A stretch of 64,000 bases of DNA from Leucocoprinus leucothites. Lineage: Eukaryota; Basidiomycota; Agaricomycetes; Agaricales; Agaricaceae. How positions within the stretch are numbered: the stretch's first letter is position 1; each line of letters begins with the position of its first letter. The stretch lies in contig JAACJO010000004.1 in assembly GCA_013368445.1 (NCBI GenBank), positions 1,674,001 through 1,738,000 of the forward strand, written 5' to 3'. A program made the translations under genes and the position numbers. This document shows positions 1 to 11,283 of this stretch, one piece after another. The notes beneath the pieces were generated by a model. The model was not told the origin of the DNA, ran no database searches, and saw nothing but the letters and a program-made list of their open reading frames with translations.

Positions 1-713
1 AGCCCACTTACTATTTTTCAAGTAAAGTCTTCTTTTCTTCTGGTGTCAGGACTTCATGCCGCGGTACCAGAGTGTGATGAACGATGTTGACCAGTAGGTC
101 AGCTTCGGAGAACTCCTCTAGTCGATACTGTGCAGACATCGCAACTATAACCTGTAGGAGTATCATGATTCGCGTTTTGCGGTGGATCACGAAGCCGATA
201 CTATTCTCACTTTGCGGGCTGAAGGTGTCATGCTTCCAGGGAAAACGATGATGCCTCGTTGGATTGACTTTTCCTCGAGAATACCGAGAAGTCTGTATTT
301 CATGAATATCACCCCACAAATTCAGAAGCGTCAGTAACTCACTTTCGCATTGTTTTGACACCTACGCTCCTTTCCTCTGTGAAATAGACGAAGATTTGAT
401 CGGTGGGGTTGGTTCGAGAGGTGGTGTAGAAGTTAAGTTGGTTTCGACTTCCATGCCAAAACGCGATTAGGTGGGTCTATGGGAGCGTAGGATCACAACT
501 CACTCCACTGTCCCGCTGTTGTTGGCGTAGAGATCGCGAAAACGCTGCAGATCCATGTGGATTTCGTCGTCTGACACTAAGAAGCCCTGAGATGGATATA
601 GGTTGAGCGCCAGGCAAAGAAATCTCAGAGAAGGAGCACACTCTATCTCGGACGAGCTCGTGGATCGTCCTGTTAACCTTCCATAGCTTTGCGGTCTCGT
701 CAACGTCGGCCAT
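1..713 (-). CDS. RPB5: RNA polymerase subunit RPB5 (RPABC1), 3' end cut off by window edge
   Basis: This is the shared subunit of RNA polymerases I, II and III, which acts in the nucleus in the jaw domain. The start is [20 protein letters not shown] at 713, matching the RPB5 N-terminus. Five exons can be joined: 713-642, then one starting at 586 (GFLVSDDE), one with [10 protein letters not shown] and SVGVKTM, one with [16 protein letters not shown], and one with [21 protein letters not shown], the conserved beginning of the C-terminal domain. A donor (GTAAGT) follows the codon for the last visible K, so the remaining C-terminal exon or exons lie to the left of base 1. Introns are about 45-60 nt. 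It diverges from the SWD2 gene, leaving only 126 bp between start codons, probably a shared promoter. The identification is firm; only the 3' end is missing. Confidence 0.93.
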
Positions 714-839
714 AGTAGAAGAATGTGTTGAATGACTTGGGAGGAATATAGTCAGAAAAGTTAAGGCACGATTCAAACTCCGATCATTCTTCCTTGAACC
801 AACATTTCCTCGAACTTGAATACAGCAATCAACTCACTC

Positions 840-2206
840 ATGCCGCCAAACTCAAGTTCCAATGGACAGTCTATGCAAACCTCCGTAGCGCTCAACAGCC
901 AGCTAATGGTATGAGTAATGAGGACTACGTATGATACATAGATTTTAATTCGGTTTTGACAGTCCAAATACAAGCCAGCTAAGATATTCAAGAATGCTAT
1001 AGACAACCCACCACCGCCTACCACGTCGACAGCACAACGTGCAAGTAATGGACCCAGACATATTACAGGGATGACTTTTGACGATAGAGGGGATACAATT
1101 GTAACGGCCGCGGAAGACGAAACCTTCCGCCTGTGGAATTGCAAAACTGGCAAGCAAGTTCTTTTGTGTGATAACCAAGAACTGTTCTCATTGACTACCT
1201 TAGAGCTATTAAGACTCTACACTCGAAAAAATACGGCGTAGACCTTCCTCGGTTTACCCACAAGAACACCGCTATTATCTATGCCTCAACGAAGGAGGAT
1301 GACTCGATCCGTTACCATTCACTCCACGACAATAAATATCTATGTTACTTTAGAGGTCACAAGGGCCGGGTCATCTCGATGGACGTATCACCGATTGACG
1401 ATGGTTTCATGTCTGGGTCAATGGACAAGACCGTCAGACTATGGGACTTACGCTCCCCGTTATGCCGGGGCCTTCTGACACTGCCTGCTCCACCCATCGT
1501 CGCTTACGACGCGTCTGGTCTGGTTTTCGCAGTAGCTGTCAATTACTACTCCCGTATCCTTCTATACGATCAAGCAAATTTCGACAAGGCTCCTTTCCTA
1601 ACCATCACACTTGAGGACCCCACACTCGCACAAATCAGTTACCCTCCGCGTCCCATCTTCATTACATCACTCGCCTTCTCCTCAAATGGCAAATATCTCC
1701 TCGTCGGTTGCTCAGGAGATGCACACTATATAATGGACGCGTTTGAAGGGCATCTACTGGCCAAGTTGGAGGGCCATGCCGGTCTGGAGCGTAGAAGCAT
1801 GTCGTCTCCACCAAGTATCGAACCTGCGAAGGGAAGTAGTGGTGAAGAAGTTGGTTGGACACCTGATAGTAGATTTGTGATTGGTGGAAGCTTGGATGGG
1901 AGGATTTTGATCTGGGACGCGCAAAATCTGCCCCAGCGGACGGGACCTGTGGATCTGAAGACACAGCCGCATAAATTGCATCCTATAGTCGGATTGGATG
2001 GACACCCTGGTCCTTCAAGATGTGTTAGGTTCAACCCAAGATATAATATGATGGTCAGTGCAGGTGCTGAGCTGGTGCGTTCCTGAGTTTACTACTTGAT
2101 TTCCCTGCGATCTGACAAGTCGGTACAGGCTTTCTGGTTGCCAGATAATAGCCAGGATACAGAAGAGATAGCGCGAGATTTATTGCGCAAGAAAGGACCA
2201 GCTTGA
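840..2206 (+). CDS. SWD2: SWD2/WDR82-type WD40 protein (COMPASS and cleavage/polyadenylation complexes)
   Basis: This is a WD40 beta-propeller protein of the Swd2/WDR82 family, which links histone H3K4 methylation (COMPASS) and mRNA 3'-end processing. Seen directly: SKKYGVDL, THKNTA, DDSIRYHSLHDNKYLCYF, GHKGRV, SGSMDKTVRLWDLRSP, DAFEGH, VRFNPRYNMMVSAGAELAFW. These follow human WDR82 blade by blade. The start at 840 gives a 23-residue first exon, then a 54-nt intron. The second intron (1154-1203) has to begin with GC rather than GT to keep the frame and match the family (NCKTGK|AIKTLHSKKYG). The last intron separates AEL from AFWLPD. The protein ends at LLRKKGPA. It is transcribed away from RPB5. 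Confidence 0.93.
1154..1203 (+). other. GC-AG intron in SWD2
   Basis: This 50-nt intron starts GCAAGT and ends TTAG. Using it yields GK-AIK-TLHSKKYG, the same length as the human GKPKRTLYSKKYG segment. The only nearby GT donor (GTTCTT) would shorten the loop or hit a stop. All other introns I resolved in the window have GT donors. Confidence 0.75.
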
Positions 2207-2472
2207 TGTTGCTAGTTGCAAGAATGTGGATAACTTGGGTCCCCCTCTCGTGGTCTATCTGTGTACTATTATAATCTACGTAGTTTTCTGGCACGCGAGC
2301 GACTTGAACGCGAGGCAGGCAAATGCAATAAATGTCATGTGACCGTCTGATAGACTCGGTCATGTGCGTGGAAATGGGAGGAAGAATGTGGACGTGGCAG
2401 CGCTAAGACATATACACACCCTTCCTTCCTCACTCACGGTTCCTTCGTTCTTGGTCTTTCCTTTCTGTAATA

Positions 2473-3719
2473 ATGCGTCTCAATCATATTCTGTCCGCAG
2501 CGTTCTCCTTAACTGCTCTCGTTTCTTCCGTCGTCGCAGGTACGCGTGGTCTCATACGGTGCCTTATTCAGATACTAACAAATTCTCTCGTTTTCCTTCG
2601 GCATTCGCACTTGGTTCAGTTGAGGTGGTGGAAGAGGTGGCTGATCCCGAGATCGTCGTAATTGCTACATTCCCGGAAACGAACCCTTTCAACCGTGCGT
2701 TATACCAGTCCACTCGCGGTTTCCACTTCTCCATGTCCTGACTTGTCGGCTTTTCATCGGTCTCATCAATGATGTGTACTAGAAATCGTCAACGGAGAGA
2801 AGAATTCGCTGACAATCTCTGTGGAGAACAAATCCGACAAAAACGTGACGCTGCTAGGCGTGTCGGGCTCCCTGCATAACCCAGAAACTGATGCGCTGGT
2901 AAAAAATGTATGTGGAGTTTTTACTGCCTTGCCTAATTGAAGCGAATAACTTACATTATCAACTGTTTTGGATTTAATGACAGCTTACGGCGTTGAACTA
3001 CGGTCTCCCACTTGTAGAGGGTGTCAAGCTCAACCTTCCATATGTGTTCTACAGCGAGTACGTTAATTCCGAGATCGCTGTATCTGTCGATCATTACTAA
3101 CCTCGTTGCCCCCGCATGCAGATTTAAGGTATTACTCTGTCCCGCGGCTAGTGACTATTTTTATTGAACATATCCGATCAGACTGGCGACGCGCGTTTGG
3201 AGTTGTGGTTAGAACACTCGCATGAGGTTTGTGACCGAAAGTTCAAACAAGAACTGGAGCTGAATAATTTGTTCGTTATCAGGACCAGAAATATCGCGTG
3301 AATGCGTTTGATGGTATTGTCACCATTGTAGAGCCTGAGATTTCTTGGTTGGACTGGAGGATGTGAGTCGTGCGTCTCAACGGCGCATTTACGGAAAAGC
3401 TGACCGGATTTGGGCAAGGTGGACTACATATCTGGTTGTCACAGGCCTCTTGGGTGGTCTCTCTTACTTCGCCTACCTCACTTTCGCTCCTCAACCCAAG
3501 AAGCGCACCAAAAAGGCCACTCCTACAGTCAGTGCCCCTGTTGGTACTGTCACCGCAACTGGTACTGGTGGGTATCAGGAGGAGTGGATTCCTGAGCATC
3601 ATCTCCGCAAGAGCAAGAAGACTAAGCAGGGTGGTGCTACTTCTGGAACCAGTGCTGATGAGCTCAGTGGTGCGGAGGCTAGTGGTGCTGATGGCAAGAA
3701 GAGGAAGGGACGCAAATAG
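2473..3719 (+). CDS. TRAP-alpha (signal sequence receptor alpha)/Irc22-like ER membrane protein
   Basis: This is a type I ER membrane protein related to the translocon-associated protein alpha subunit (yeast Irc22). It opens with a signal peptide (MRLNHILSAAFSLTALVSSVVA), followed by VEVVEEVADPEIVVIATFPE, a luminal domain (NKSDKNVTLLGVSGSLHNPE; LTALNYGLPLVEGVKLNLPY; FDGIVTIVEPEISWLDW), one transmembrane helix (TTYLVVTGLLGGLSYFAYLTF) and a basic cytosolic tail ending KKRKGRK. NVT in the luminal part is a possible glycosylation site. At least seven exons are needed, including a 7-nt exon at 3122-3128. All splice junctions used have GT and AG. The family assignment is good; which fungal name applies is less certain. 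Confidence 0.85.
3122..3128 (+). other. 7-nt microexon in the TRAP-alpha-like gene
   Basis: The exon ATTTAAG lies between AG at 3120-3121 and GT at 3129-3130. Joining ...AGC GA | ATTTAAG | ACT GGC restores the reading S-E-F-K-T-G in frame with both neighbours. Skipping it would shift the frame before the transmembrane helix. Confidence 0.75.
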
Positions 3720-4955
3720 ACTGGCGCTTCGTGAAGGGGATGAGGGCGCTTTATGTCAAAAATCTAATGTTCGGTTAGTCGTACTTAATTATCGCACCGA
3801 GGACATGTTGGTCTACACTGGGTTTTGGCTTGGTGATTATTTATACCTTTTTGCATCTTTCCCCGTCATTTGTGTATCCGCGGAATTACTTGGAGAGAAT
3901 AGTGTCGAACTGCTGTCAATGCTCATTTACAAGGCCCGACGATATTCTAAATGTGACTCTTGATATTATCCTGGTGGATACTGCATCTAGGTGCCATGGG
4001 TCTGTGCTCCAAAGGGACTACGATCGCCTCTGTTCACTGGATATCAGCGCTCACCGTTCAACGCCTGAGCTTGCATGCCTTGGCCATCAGTGATTAATTT
4101 CTGATGCCGGATTCGTGATGTCGATGAGGTACGATGTTACTGACGATTCCGGCATCGGCATAAAAGGTGGTGTCAACCTAGACCGGGTCAGTAGATGAAA
4201 ACCCGTGAATCTATTGAAAAGAAAGTGTTCTAGCTGAGTCGATTCAAGCTAGAGTGTGAAGATGAAACAGCAATTATATACACACTGCCGAGAGCGATCC
4301 TAGTTCGCTGGAATCATGAGCAGAGAATGCTCCGCCAAGTAGCAAGGGGTGTATACATATGAGCCACCTCGATCTGGGTGAATGAGATTGAGGGAGGCGG
4401 TGTTGGTGGGAGAAAATACAGGCTGGGATCTATTGAATAGCCCTCAAGAGAATCCGAGTATCCGTAAGTGAGTATATGGATGTATTAATGACTTGGCTAC
4501 TGTGTGGCGGCTACTATATTAGTACTGCTCTCCTGGAGCGACTACAGTCAAGATATGGTAGTGGGTGTACATCTCGCATGAATCTTAAATGATGTGATGA
4601 AGATGAAGCGATGGTTACCCAGAAGACTGCCCAAGGACGGTATCCAGCACTGTCTCAGCACACGTATGTTCACGTATGAATGACTACAGACGCGCAGATA
4701 TACATGCCAGAAAGACAGTAGGAGGCGGGGCAGGTGTCGAATGGGACGGGGAGAGATAAGGCACTGGTGCTGTAAAAACGAAATTCTCGAAAAGGCGTGA
4801 CGCATCATTCAAGTCACATACGATGATGGATTTGTTTGGCTGTGCTTGGCATTCTGCCCTTAATAGACGCTTTGATATTCCCCTTGCTGTCCCTCCACTC
4901 CTTTTCACGCCCTTCCTCCTCCCTCCTCCCTTTCTGTATATAACACTTTGTCATC
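3720..4955. other. Intergenic stretch upstream of RAS, no gene seen
   Basis: This holds the 3' end of the TRAP-alpha-like transcript and the upstream region of RAS. Open frames here are short, lack family resemblance, and are not linked by plausible splice sites. A pyrimidine-rich tract (CTTCCTCC and similar, about 4900-4935) just before the RAS start fits a fungal promoter or 5' leader. Confidence 0.6.
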
Positions 4956-6209
4956 ATGGCCACAAACGCTGCCTCTAGAGTAAGTCATATATTTCAGTTA
5001 CGTCGCGATATCCCCGCCAGTTTCCCCCGCACTCGCGGTCCGGGGTCCCTACCCACGCGCCTTTTGTCAGCTGTGAGAGCAATAATTTTGACGACGTTTA
5101 CAGGCTGCACAGGCTCAGTTCTTGCGGGAGTACAAGCTAGTTGTCGTCGGTGGTGGTGGTAAGTCTACTTGCGCTTACACCAGCAAAATTATGGTTCTCA
5201 CCATATGGACTAGGTGTTGGAAAGTCCGCGCTGACTATCCAGTTTATCCAAAGCCACTTCGTTGATGAATACGACCCGACTATTGAAGGTACTTACTCCG
5301 GTGCTATTGTACCTTTTCCCCGAACGTGCTAACACTATGTTCTTATCCCACACAAGACTCATACAGAAAACAATGTGTTATTGACGACGAGGTTGCTCTT
5401 CTCGACGTTCTTGATACCGCTGGTCAGGAGGAGTACGGGTGCGTATCTTTTCAACCTTATTCCAGTTTCCACATGTATACCCCAACCTTTTTCCTGTTCG
5501 CTCCTCGCCTCGTGGCTCGCGTATCGCCCGATTCGCTTTGTCTTTTCATGACCTTGTATACCACGAGGCTTAACTTTCCCATCCTTCCCTTACCCATCAT
5601 AATTGATCCCCGGGTCCCTTGGCTAAAGCTGACATTGAATACTTTGTAGCGCCATGCGGGAACAATACATGCGCACAGGAGAAGGTTTCCTCCTTGTCTA
5701 CAGCATCACCTCGCGCAACTCTTTTGAAGAAATCAGTACCTTCCATCAACAAATTCTCCGAGTCAAAGATCAAGACACCTTCCCAGTGATCGTTGTCGCA
5801 AACAAATGTGATTTGGAGTATGAACGTCAGGTCGGCATGAATGGTATGTATGATTCATTAATTTAACTCCTTGCGCGCTGAAATGAAGCTAACAATGACT
5901 TTTTTTTTAGAGGGCCGCGACCTTGCAAGACACTTTGGCTGCAAGTTTATTGAGACTTCGGCCAAGCAACGGATCAATGTTGATGAGGCTTTCACCAACC
6001 TCGTTCGCGAAATCCGAAAATACAACAAGGTTAGTTGTTACTCCTTGTAGTTTAAGTGATGGCTCGTTGAAATAACCATTTGGGGTTTTTAGGACCAGCA
6101 AACAGGTCGTCCTCTCCACGGCGGCGGAGGTGTTGCTGGTGGTTATGGAGGAAAAGACCATCACGATGATGGAGGTGCAGGATGCTGCGGTGGTTGCGTT
6201 ATCTTGTAG
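4956..6209 (+). CDS. RAS1: RAS small GTPase
   Basis: This membrane-bound GTP switch acts upstream of cAMP/PKA and MAPK signalling. Seven exons give about 221 residues. The G1 loop is VVVGGGGVGKS (residues 21-31; the Gly12, Gly13 and Lys16 equivalents are 26, 27 and 30). The effector loop is YDPTIEDSY, G3 is DTAGQEEY with the Gln61 equivalent intact at 75, G4 is NKCD and G5 is ETSAK. The tail is glycine-rich and ends CCGGCVIL: a CaaX box (CVIL, Leu-ending, so a geranylgeranylation-type signal) with upstream cysteines that could be palmitoylated. The first exon encodes only eight residues (MATNAASR), followed by a 124-nt intron; the 14-residue N-terminal extension relative to H-Ras is normal for fungi. 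There are no activating substitutions. Confidence 0.96.
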
Positions 6210-6537
6210 AACATTTCCACACAGCTTCATACCTACCTTGGGCAATTTCTTCACCATTTCCATCGTGACTCCTCTTCGCCCCTTCTTCCTTCCTCCATGA
6301 TACCTTGCTTAATCTCGGATTTACTTGGTTCGTTAGCCATCTCTTTTTATTGGATTCATCAAGGAGGATCTTTCAGTCGGATTTTCCAGAGAACTTAGTA
6401 TGTATATTAGTTATGATAGACAAGAATTGCTACCGTTTTTCCCCTTGTTTTCCACGTGAACCTCTTCGGCCAGGTCCGCCTGCAGGTTATGTCCCCTGCA
6501 TCAACAGAATATCAAAAAGCAATGTCCTTAAAGGAGT
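6210..6537. other. Convergent 3' region between RAS and CIA30
   Basis: RAS ends from the left and the CIA30 gene ends from the right, so this stretch is 3' untranslated sequence of both. I see nothing else in it. Confidence 0.6.
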
Positions 6538-7578
6538 CTAAATCACATTCACGGTAGTTTCTCCTTCTCGTCTATGGAGCACATGATAATCAATGGGCTG
6601 CATGCGGATGACCAGATTTGTAGGCAACCCACCTCGTGTGTCAGCTTCAATATGTTCATTCGTGATTCCAATAGAGTCAATACCAAGCTCGTATCGTCCA
6701 GCCACACCACTCATACCACCTAGTAGTGAAATCCCAATACTCCTGATTCTCTCTTTATACATCTCTATCTGTGCCTCAGATAACTCCCCCGAGTTCGTTC
6801 GCACGAAACTGTCAAAAGGAATCTAGAAACAAATGGAAAACGTTAATCAAAAGTCAAATTGGGCCGCGTATAGGTATATGAGGCACGGGGACAGAGAGTG
6901 AAAAAATACCCACGTAGATGTCTTCCCAGCCACCGTCACGTCGTTTGAAAAATAATCTATGCTGCCATAGGTCGGTTTCAATCGGACCGTCGGTTTGGAT
7001 ATTGCAAAAGTAAGCGTTATGTGTTGCTGGGTCACCTCCGAGACGGAGTCGGAGCGTGAGGTATTTGTGATGCGAGACGTCTTCTGTTATGTCTCCAAAA
7101 AGTGTTTGTCGTCTCTGAATTTCTATCAATACGGTACTATCCGCGGAACAAATCGTGTGCGCACCTTGTTTCGGAAACCAGCATAACCACCTCTGACTTT
7201 TCCTTCTAGGCCTGCTTTCACACCTAACCGCATGTCACCCCAGAATACGCCTGTAGCTTGTCGTGCTATTGACTTGTTGTCCTTCTCGGTTTGGTTCAAT
7301 TCGAAATGCACTGTAGAGGTTCCACCGATATCTGCGTCGCAGCCTGTCGCGACCTCATTAATGTCTTCTGGAGAGTTGAATGTGAGGAGTGTCCGTGGTG
7401 CAACAGAGGGATCGTCTGCGCCTTTCATGAGGACGACTAAACGATAATAGTAGCAACGAATTATCTGAGTGTCAGGCTATGCAGGGTTTAGACCGGAGAG
7501 TATGCGTACGTACCACGCATTGTGCTATCCTTGAGGACTTGTACGGATCTGTTAAGATATCTAGATATAAGTGACATG
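6538..7578 (-). CDS. Complex I intermediate-associated protein 30 (CIA30/NDUFAF1 family)
   Basis: This is a mitochondrial assembly factor for NADH:ubiquinone oxidoreductase. Start MSLISRYLNRSVQVLKD at 7578. The CIA30 fold follows: TLLTFNSPEDI, DADIGGTSTVHFEL, GVFWGDMRLGVKAG, GGYAGFRNK, TLRLRLGGDPATHNAYFCNI, RDGGWEDIYIPFDSFVRTN, and the terminal strand RSIGISLLGGMSGVAGRYEL. Four exons are joined; the third intron separates EDIY from IPFDSF. The reading frame is taken to the stop at 6538, although a further intron in the last 80 nt is possible because family members usually end soon after the GRYELGID strand. No long presequence is visible. Confidence 0.88.
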
Positions 7579-7990
7579 TTGTGTGTGGACACTGGACAGG
7601 TCTTGGTGCACGCTTAGTGTACACTAAGTGTATACTGCACTCAGTAGCAACGCGAAGAGGCGTCGCTTCGCCATTGACGTCAATGATCTTGATTACATCA
7701 TCAGCCGTCTTACTTACTGGACGCCTTTCCGAATGTCTGGCGCTTGCGTACTAACTAGCGATTACAAAAAAGCTGGTGCGAACATTTACCTTGGGTAATA
7801 CCATGTGGATAAAACGAATCCGTCCGAGCTGGTTCGCATAAATACAATATTTGAAAGCGAACTTAGTAGTTTTCAACAATCCAATTAATGCTCATCAATG
7901 GCAAGCTGGGGCAACAACTACCAGTATGTCCTGCAGAATACACTCCCAACGAATGGAAGCAACCGAGAAGAAATGGATGCAGTAAATGAA
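7579..7990. other. Intergenic stretch upstream of CIA30
   Basis: Upstream region of CIA30. It contains an imperfect palindromic stretch around 7612-7640 built on TTAGTGTACACTAA, and a 34-codon plus-strand ORF (7898-8002, MASWGNNYQYVLQN...) of unknown significance. Nothing else supportable. Confidence 0.4.
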
Positions 7991-8407
7991 TCACGTTTTT
8001 AGTGACTGAAGCGCTTCACCAAGTTTTCGAAGCGGGTTATACAGCAGTTCCAGTGGGGGAGTTCCGAGAATGCTTCTTGTGTGACTGACCTTGCCAATCA
8101 CTTTAGGCCTGACACTGACACATATTTTCTCGATAGTAGACTCAGTACACACGTTTCCGCAACCAAAGAAAGCCTCCTCGTTACACCCAACTTTGACTTT
8201 GAACAACCGTTCTTTGTTGGGCACGGGCAAGTACAGTAATTCAGCATAGGGTGTTGGGCTACCGTTCCGGACGAAGTTGAACTTGGAGGTCTGTCACCTT
8301 AGCCTGCTCGGTCCACCCTAAGTAGCCAAACGCTTTCATGTATATGTACCAGCGCACTTCATTTGAAAGTCCGTCTTCATAATGAAACGAAATTGTCCCT
8401 CGTAGTA
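7991..8407 (-). CDS. Uncharacterised protein, 5' end not found
   Basis: I do not recognise this gene. Two exons read cleanly on the minus strand: 8407-8317 (RGTISFHYEDGLSNEVRWYI, then YMKAFGYLG) and 8258-7991 (PTPYAELLYLPVPNKERLF, then EEAFFGCGNVCTES, ending EALQSLKT). The 58-nt intron between them (GTGGAC...GGTAG) keeps the frame through Gly. A splice acceptor (CATAG) precedes the first exon, but the roughly 105 bp between it and the receptor gene's stop codon contains no start codon that leads into this frame. The protein may therefore start at an internal Met (YMKAFGYLG), or the locus may be 5'-truncated. It lies just downstream of the receptor gene on the same strand. Confidence 0.45.
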
Positions 8408-8516
8408 CTATGTAAGTACCAATGATTCGTCAGTCCGGCTGTACGTACGTATGTAACACTGTAAAATATTAATACATCCTAAAGGTCCATAAACACACGA
8501 AACCTTAAAGTCCGAT

Positions 8517-10732
8517 TTAAAAGGCACGGGGAACGGGGGTCAATAGAGGACGATATGGCCCAGGCCCAGGTGGCACACCAACAGCAGAGCTATTTCGAGA
8601 AAGAAGCAAGGGGCGAGGCTGGGTCGGTGAATAACTCGGCAACGGCTGGTTCAAAGAATAAGGTGAAGTATTCGGGCTGTTGGTTGCGCTGAGTAGGAGA
8701 GGTCGAGGTCCGGTGCTGGGGAACGTCGCGGTGACAGCACTCAGAGAGGGCTGATTCAGCATTTGTTGGTTTCCCGACGACCATGATTGTGACACCTGGT
8801 GAGTCGCCCATTGTTCATAAGGCCCAGAGGTCGGTGGAGGGTTTCGGACCGGCTGTCGAGCTGAAGGTGGAGTTACGGGAGTCCAAACACCTTCAGGTGT
8901 AACAATCAGAGGGCTGCCAGCTGTTTCAATTGGGCTCGATGTTTTGCTTGAAATCGACAACGGGGAAGGAGATACGTTGCGGCGAGGAGGTGCCGGAAGG
9001 CTTTTTAAAGATGTATCCAAGCTCAGTTGACTCTTTGGACTTCCGAAAGTTGGAACTGCCCCAGGAACAGGCGGTTCAGCAAACATTCTTTTGAACTGGT
9101 CGGCTGGTGAGATAGGTCGACCCAGAGATGGAATGCTACCAGCACTGGCCTGTCGGTCGTGGTATGCCGGCAACAAGCTCCTGTTGGACGATTGAGACGA
9201 CGTCCTGCTGTGGAATTCCTCGGATTGCTGATATAAGGGTACGGGGAACCGGTATTGGTCGATCTGTGCCTGTAAGGTGGCCTTCTTCTCCTCGTCGTAG
9301 GGCAGGAAATATCCGGTAGGGCCGAAACTTTCCATCGTCCTGCGGCTGTTGTTGGTACTTGATACGCCATCAAAAGTCGGCCTAAGGATGCGGAACGTGT
9401 TGTAGAGAAGTAGAACATTAACAACACCTATATGAGGTCAATAGCCGTTCCGCTACTAAATTTGATTATCCGGTAATGACTCACCAAGGAGGAACCAACA
9501 CACGGAAGCGAACACGAGAGCCTCCCAAGCAATACTGAAACCGGAAATGACCAAAAGCCGCATCACCGAATAGGGAATTAGCAATGTGATATAGGCTATG
9601 CTCAACAATCAAAAACCCCGCTCTGGTAATTGACTGAGAAAGTACGTACTGATAGGGAACCTAGATACAGTATGTCAACAACAGAGATGATCATGAATAG
9701 CAGTGACCTCATACCATAGCATGCTCCTCGCGACGCGAGCAATGAAGCGGTGATAACTTTCCATATCTCCATCCCAACGACCGTTAGGGTCTAATGTTAA
9801 CTTGATACCCCCTTTGATATTTAAAGTCCCGCGAAGCACGAGATAAATGAGCGAATATAAGAATGCCGAAAGAAGCGAAGCAAGGAAAATCTACACAGGG
9901 TTTCTTAGTTAAACACTGGGTGGAAGTGATTGGTTTGTCCTACTGGGAGTAGATGAAGGATGAAATCAAGTTTCGGAAATATAGCTCGAACGCCACATGA
10001 CAGGCCAGCTGGTCCATATATACTACCTGCGGGGTCATGGAAAAAGAATGGAATAGAGGCTGAAACATGATCAGACTGAGATTCATTACAGGGGGTTTCC
10101 CGAGAGATGCTCACCAGCGATACCAGCAATAGTCCAGCCAATGACCATGGTAGGTAGGGAAATAAATATCGACTGCTTCTTCTTCAGCACAAGTGAGTTG
10201 AACGTGTGGACCGCAATGGCGACCGTGAAATAGGCGGAAGCCCAGTTCCCAACTTGCATGACGAATGCTGTCAAATGATGATGGATTAAGCATTAATCAC
10301 ATCAATTGTTCATATCATTTACCTTGCAATCGACATACTGAGCCTAAAATGCCTAGTGAGTTTTACATCGGGACCAAAGTGGGACAAACCTCACCGTCTG
10401 TTATGCCTTTCTCTACCAGCCAAGGAAGTCCCATAAGTCCGGCAGCACTGTTCATCATGTTGCCGAGGAGCAAACATGCCGCGTAATTCCCCAGTTGAGT
10501 CCGGAAGAAGATGTACTCCTGAGACTCAAGTTCATCAGACCTCCACAGCTTTCTAATGGCCAGCCATATAACCCTGAGAGCGACAGATAGCAATGCCACT
10601 GCCGAGAGTACCGCAAAGACACTGATGACCTGTAAAATTATTACACAAACGCCCAAATGTTAGTCTTGACAAACTTACAATTGCACCCTTATAATGAATT
10701 TGCGGGATAGGAACAAACTCTCCGTCGGCCAT
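8517..10732 (-). CDS. Seven-transmembrane receptor, Git3/cAMP-receptor-like
   Basis: This is a plasma-membrane G-protein-coupled receptor of the fungal Git3/Dictyostelium CAR-like group; the ligand is unknown. Start MADGEFVPIPQIHYKGA at 10732. Eight exons give seven hydrophobic helices: ISVFAVLSAVALLSVALRVI; NYAACLLLGNMMNSAAGL; FVMQVGNWASAYFTVAIAVH after the conserved loop GSVCRLQA; IFISLPTMVIGWTIAGIAG; IFLASLLSAFLYSLIYLVL after the extracellular YGPAGLSC loop; ITLLIPYSVMRLLVISG; WEALVFASVCWFLLGVVNVL. The cysteines in GSVC and GLSC could form the usual extracellular disulfide. A tail of over 300 residues, rich in Pro and Ser (FPVPLYQQ, PLLTPVPRAF), is cytosolic and probably a phosphorylation and docking region. 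The RAS gene about 2 kb away belongs to signalling pathways such receptors can feed, but that link is only inference. Confidence 0.85.
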
Positions 10733-11283
10733 TGTGAATGAAGTCAAACGTGAAGGTCCGAATTAAGTCCTTCTAAATCCTTAAAAAATCCACCGCACTG
10801 GGAGGGAAAATGAAAAGAATCGCGATCGGTCGTCCTGCGCCGACGTCAATGGAACAAAGTGACTCTTCCAAAGAGCCGACAGGAACCGGTCCAACGAAGA
10901 ACGAAAGAGAAGAGGAATAGGTCGAGCCAAAGAGACGAACGTCAAAAGCAGGAATTAAAACTATTCAAAGAGAATACCGCTTGGTAGGTAACAGCTGTAT
11001 GCAATTGTTTACCCTGGTATGACACGATTTCCCATTGAACTAGTGATGTCCCCATTCTATCACAACCCCATTTGTAGATCGTGACGCCTTGGAGACGCCG
11101 AATGAATATGTATAGGCAAGTTGTTCCCAACTTACAAACCAGAGTGTATTGCTGTGTCGGTGAACATTGCAACCATCAAGAGATCAACGTATGTTAAATG
11201 CTGGCCACTCTACATCATCAGATCGAAGCACAGTGAGAAAGAAACGAAAAGCCCTCTCACATGGAGTTGCGAACGAGCAACGA
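10733..11283. other. Intergenic stretch between receptor and polymerase eta
   Basis: This is the 5' region of the receptor gene and the 3' region of polymerase eta, both on the minus strand. Short open frames here are not conserved-looking and no splice-linked exon chain was found. Confidence 0.5.

Noticed and set aside
4936..4944. TATATAA just upstream of RAS
   Set aside because: It is only about 15 bp before the start codon, too close to act as the TATA box for a normal leader.
8259..8316. Apparent frameshift in the orphan gene downstream of the receptor
   Set aside because: A normal 58-nt GT-AG intron (GTGGAC...GGTAG) explains the change of frame.
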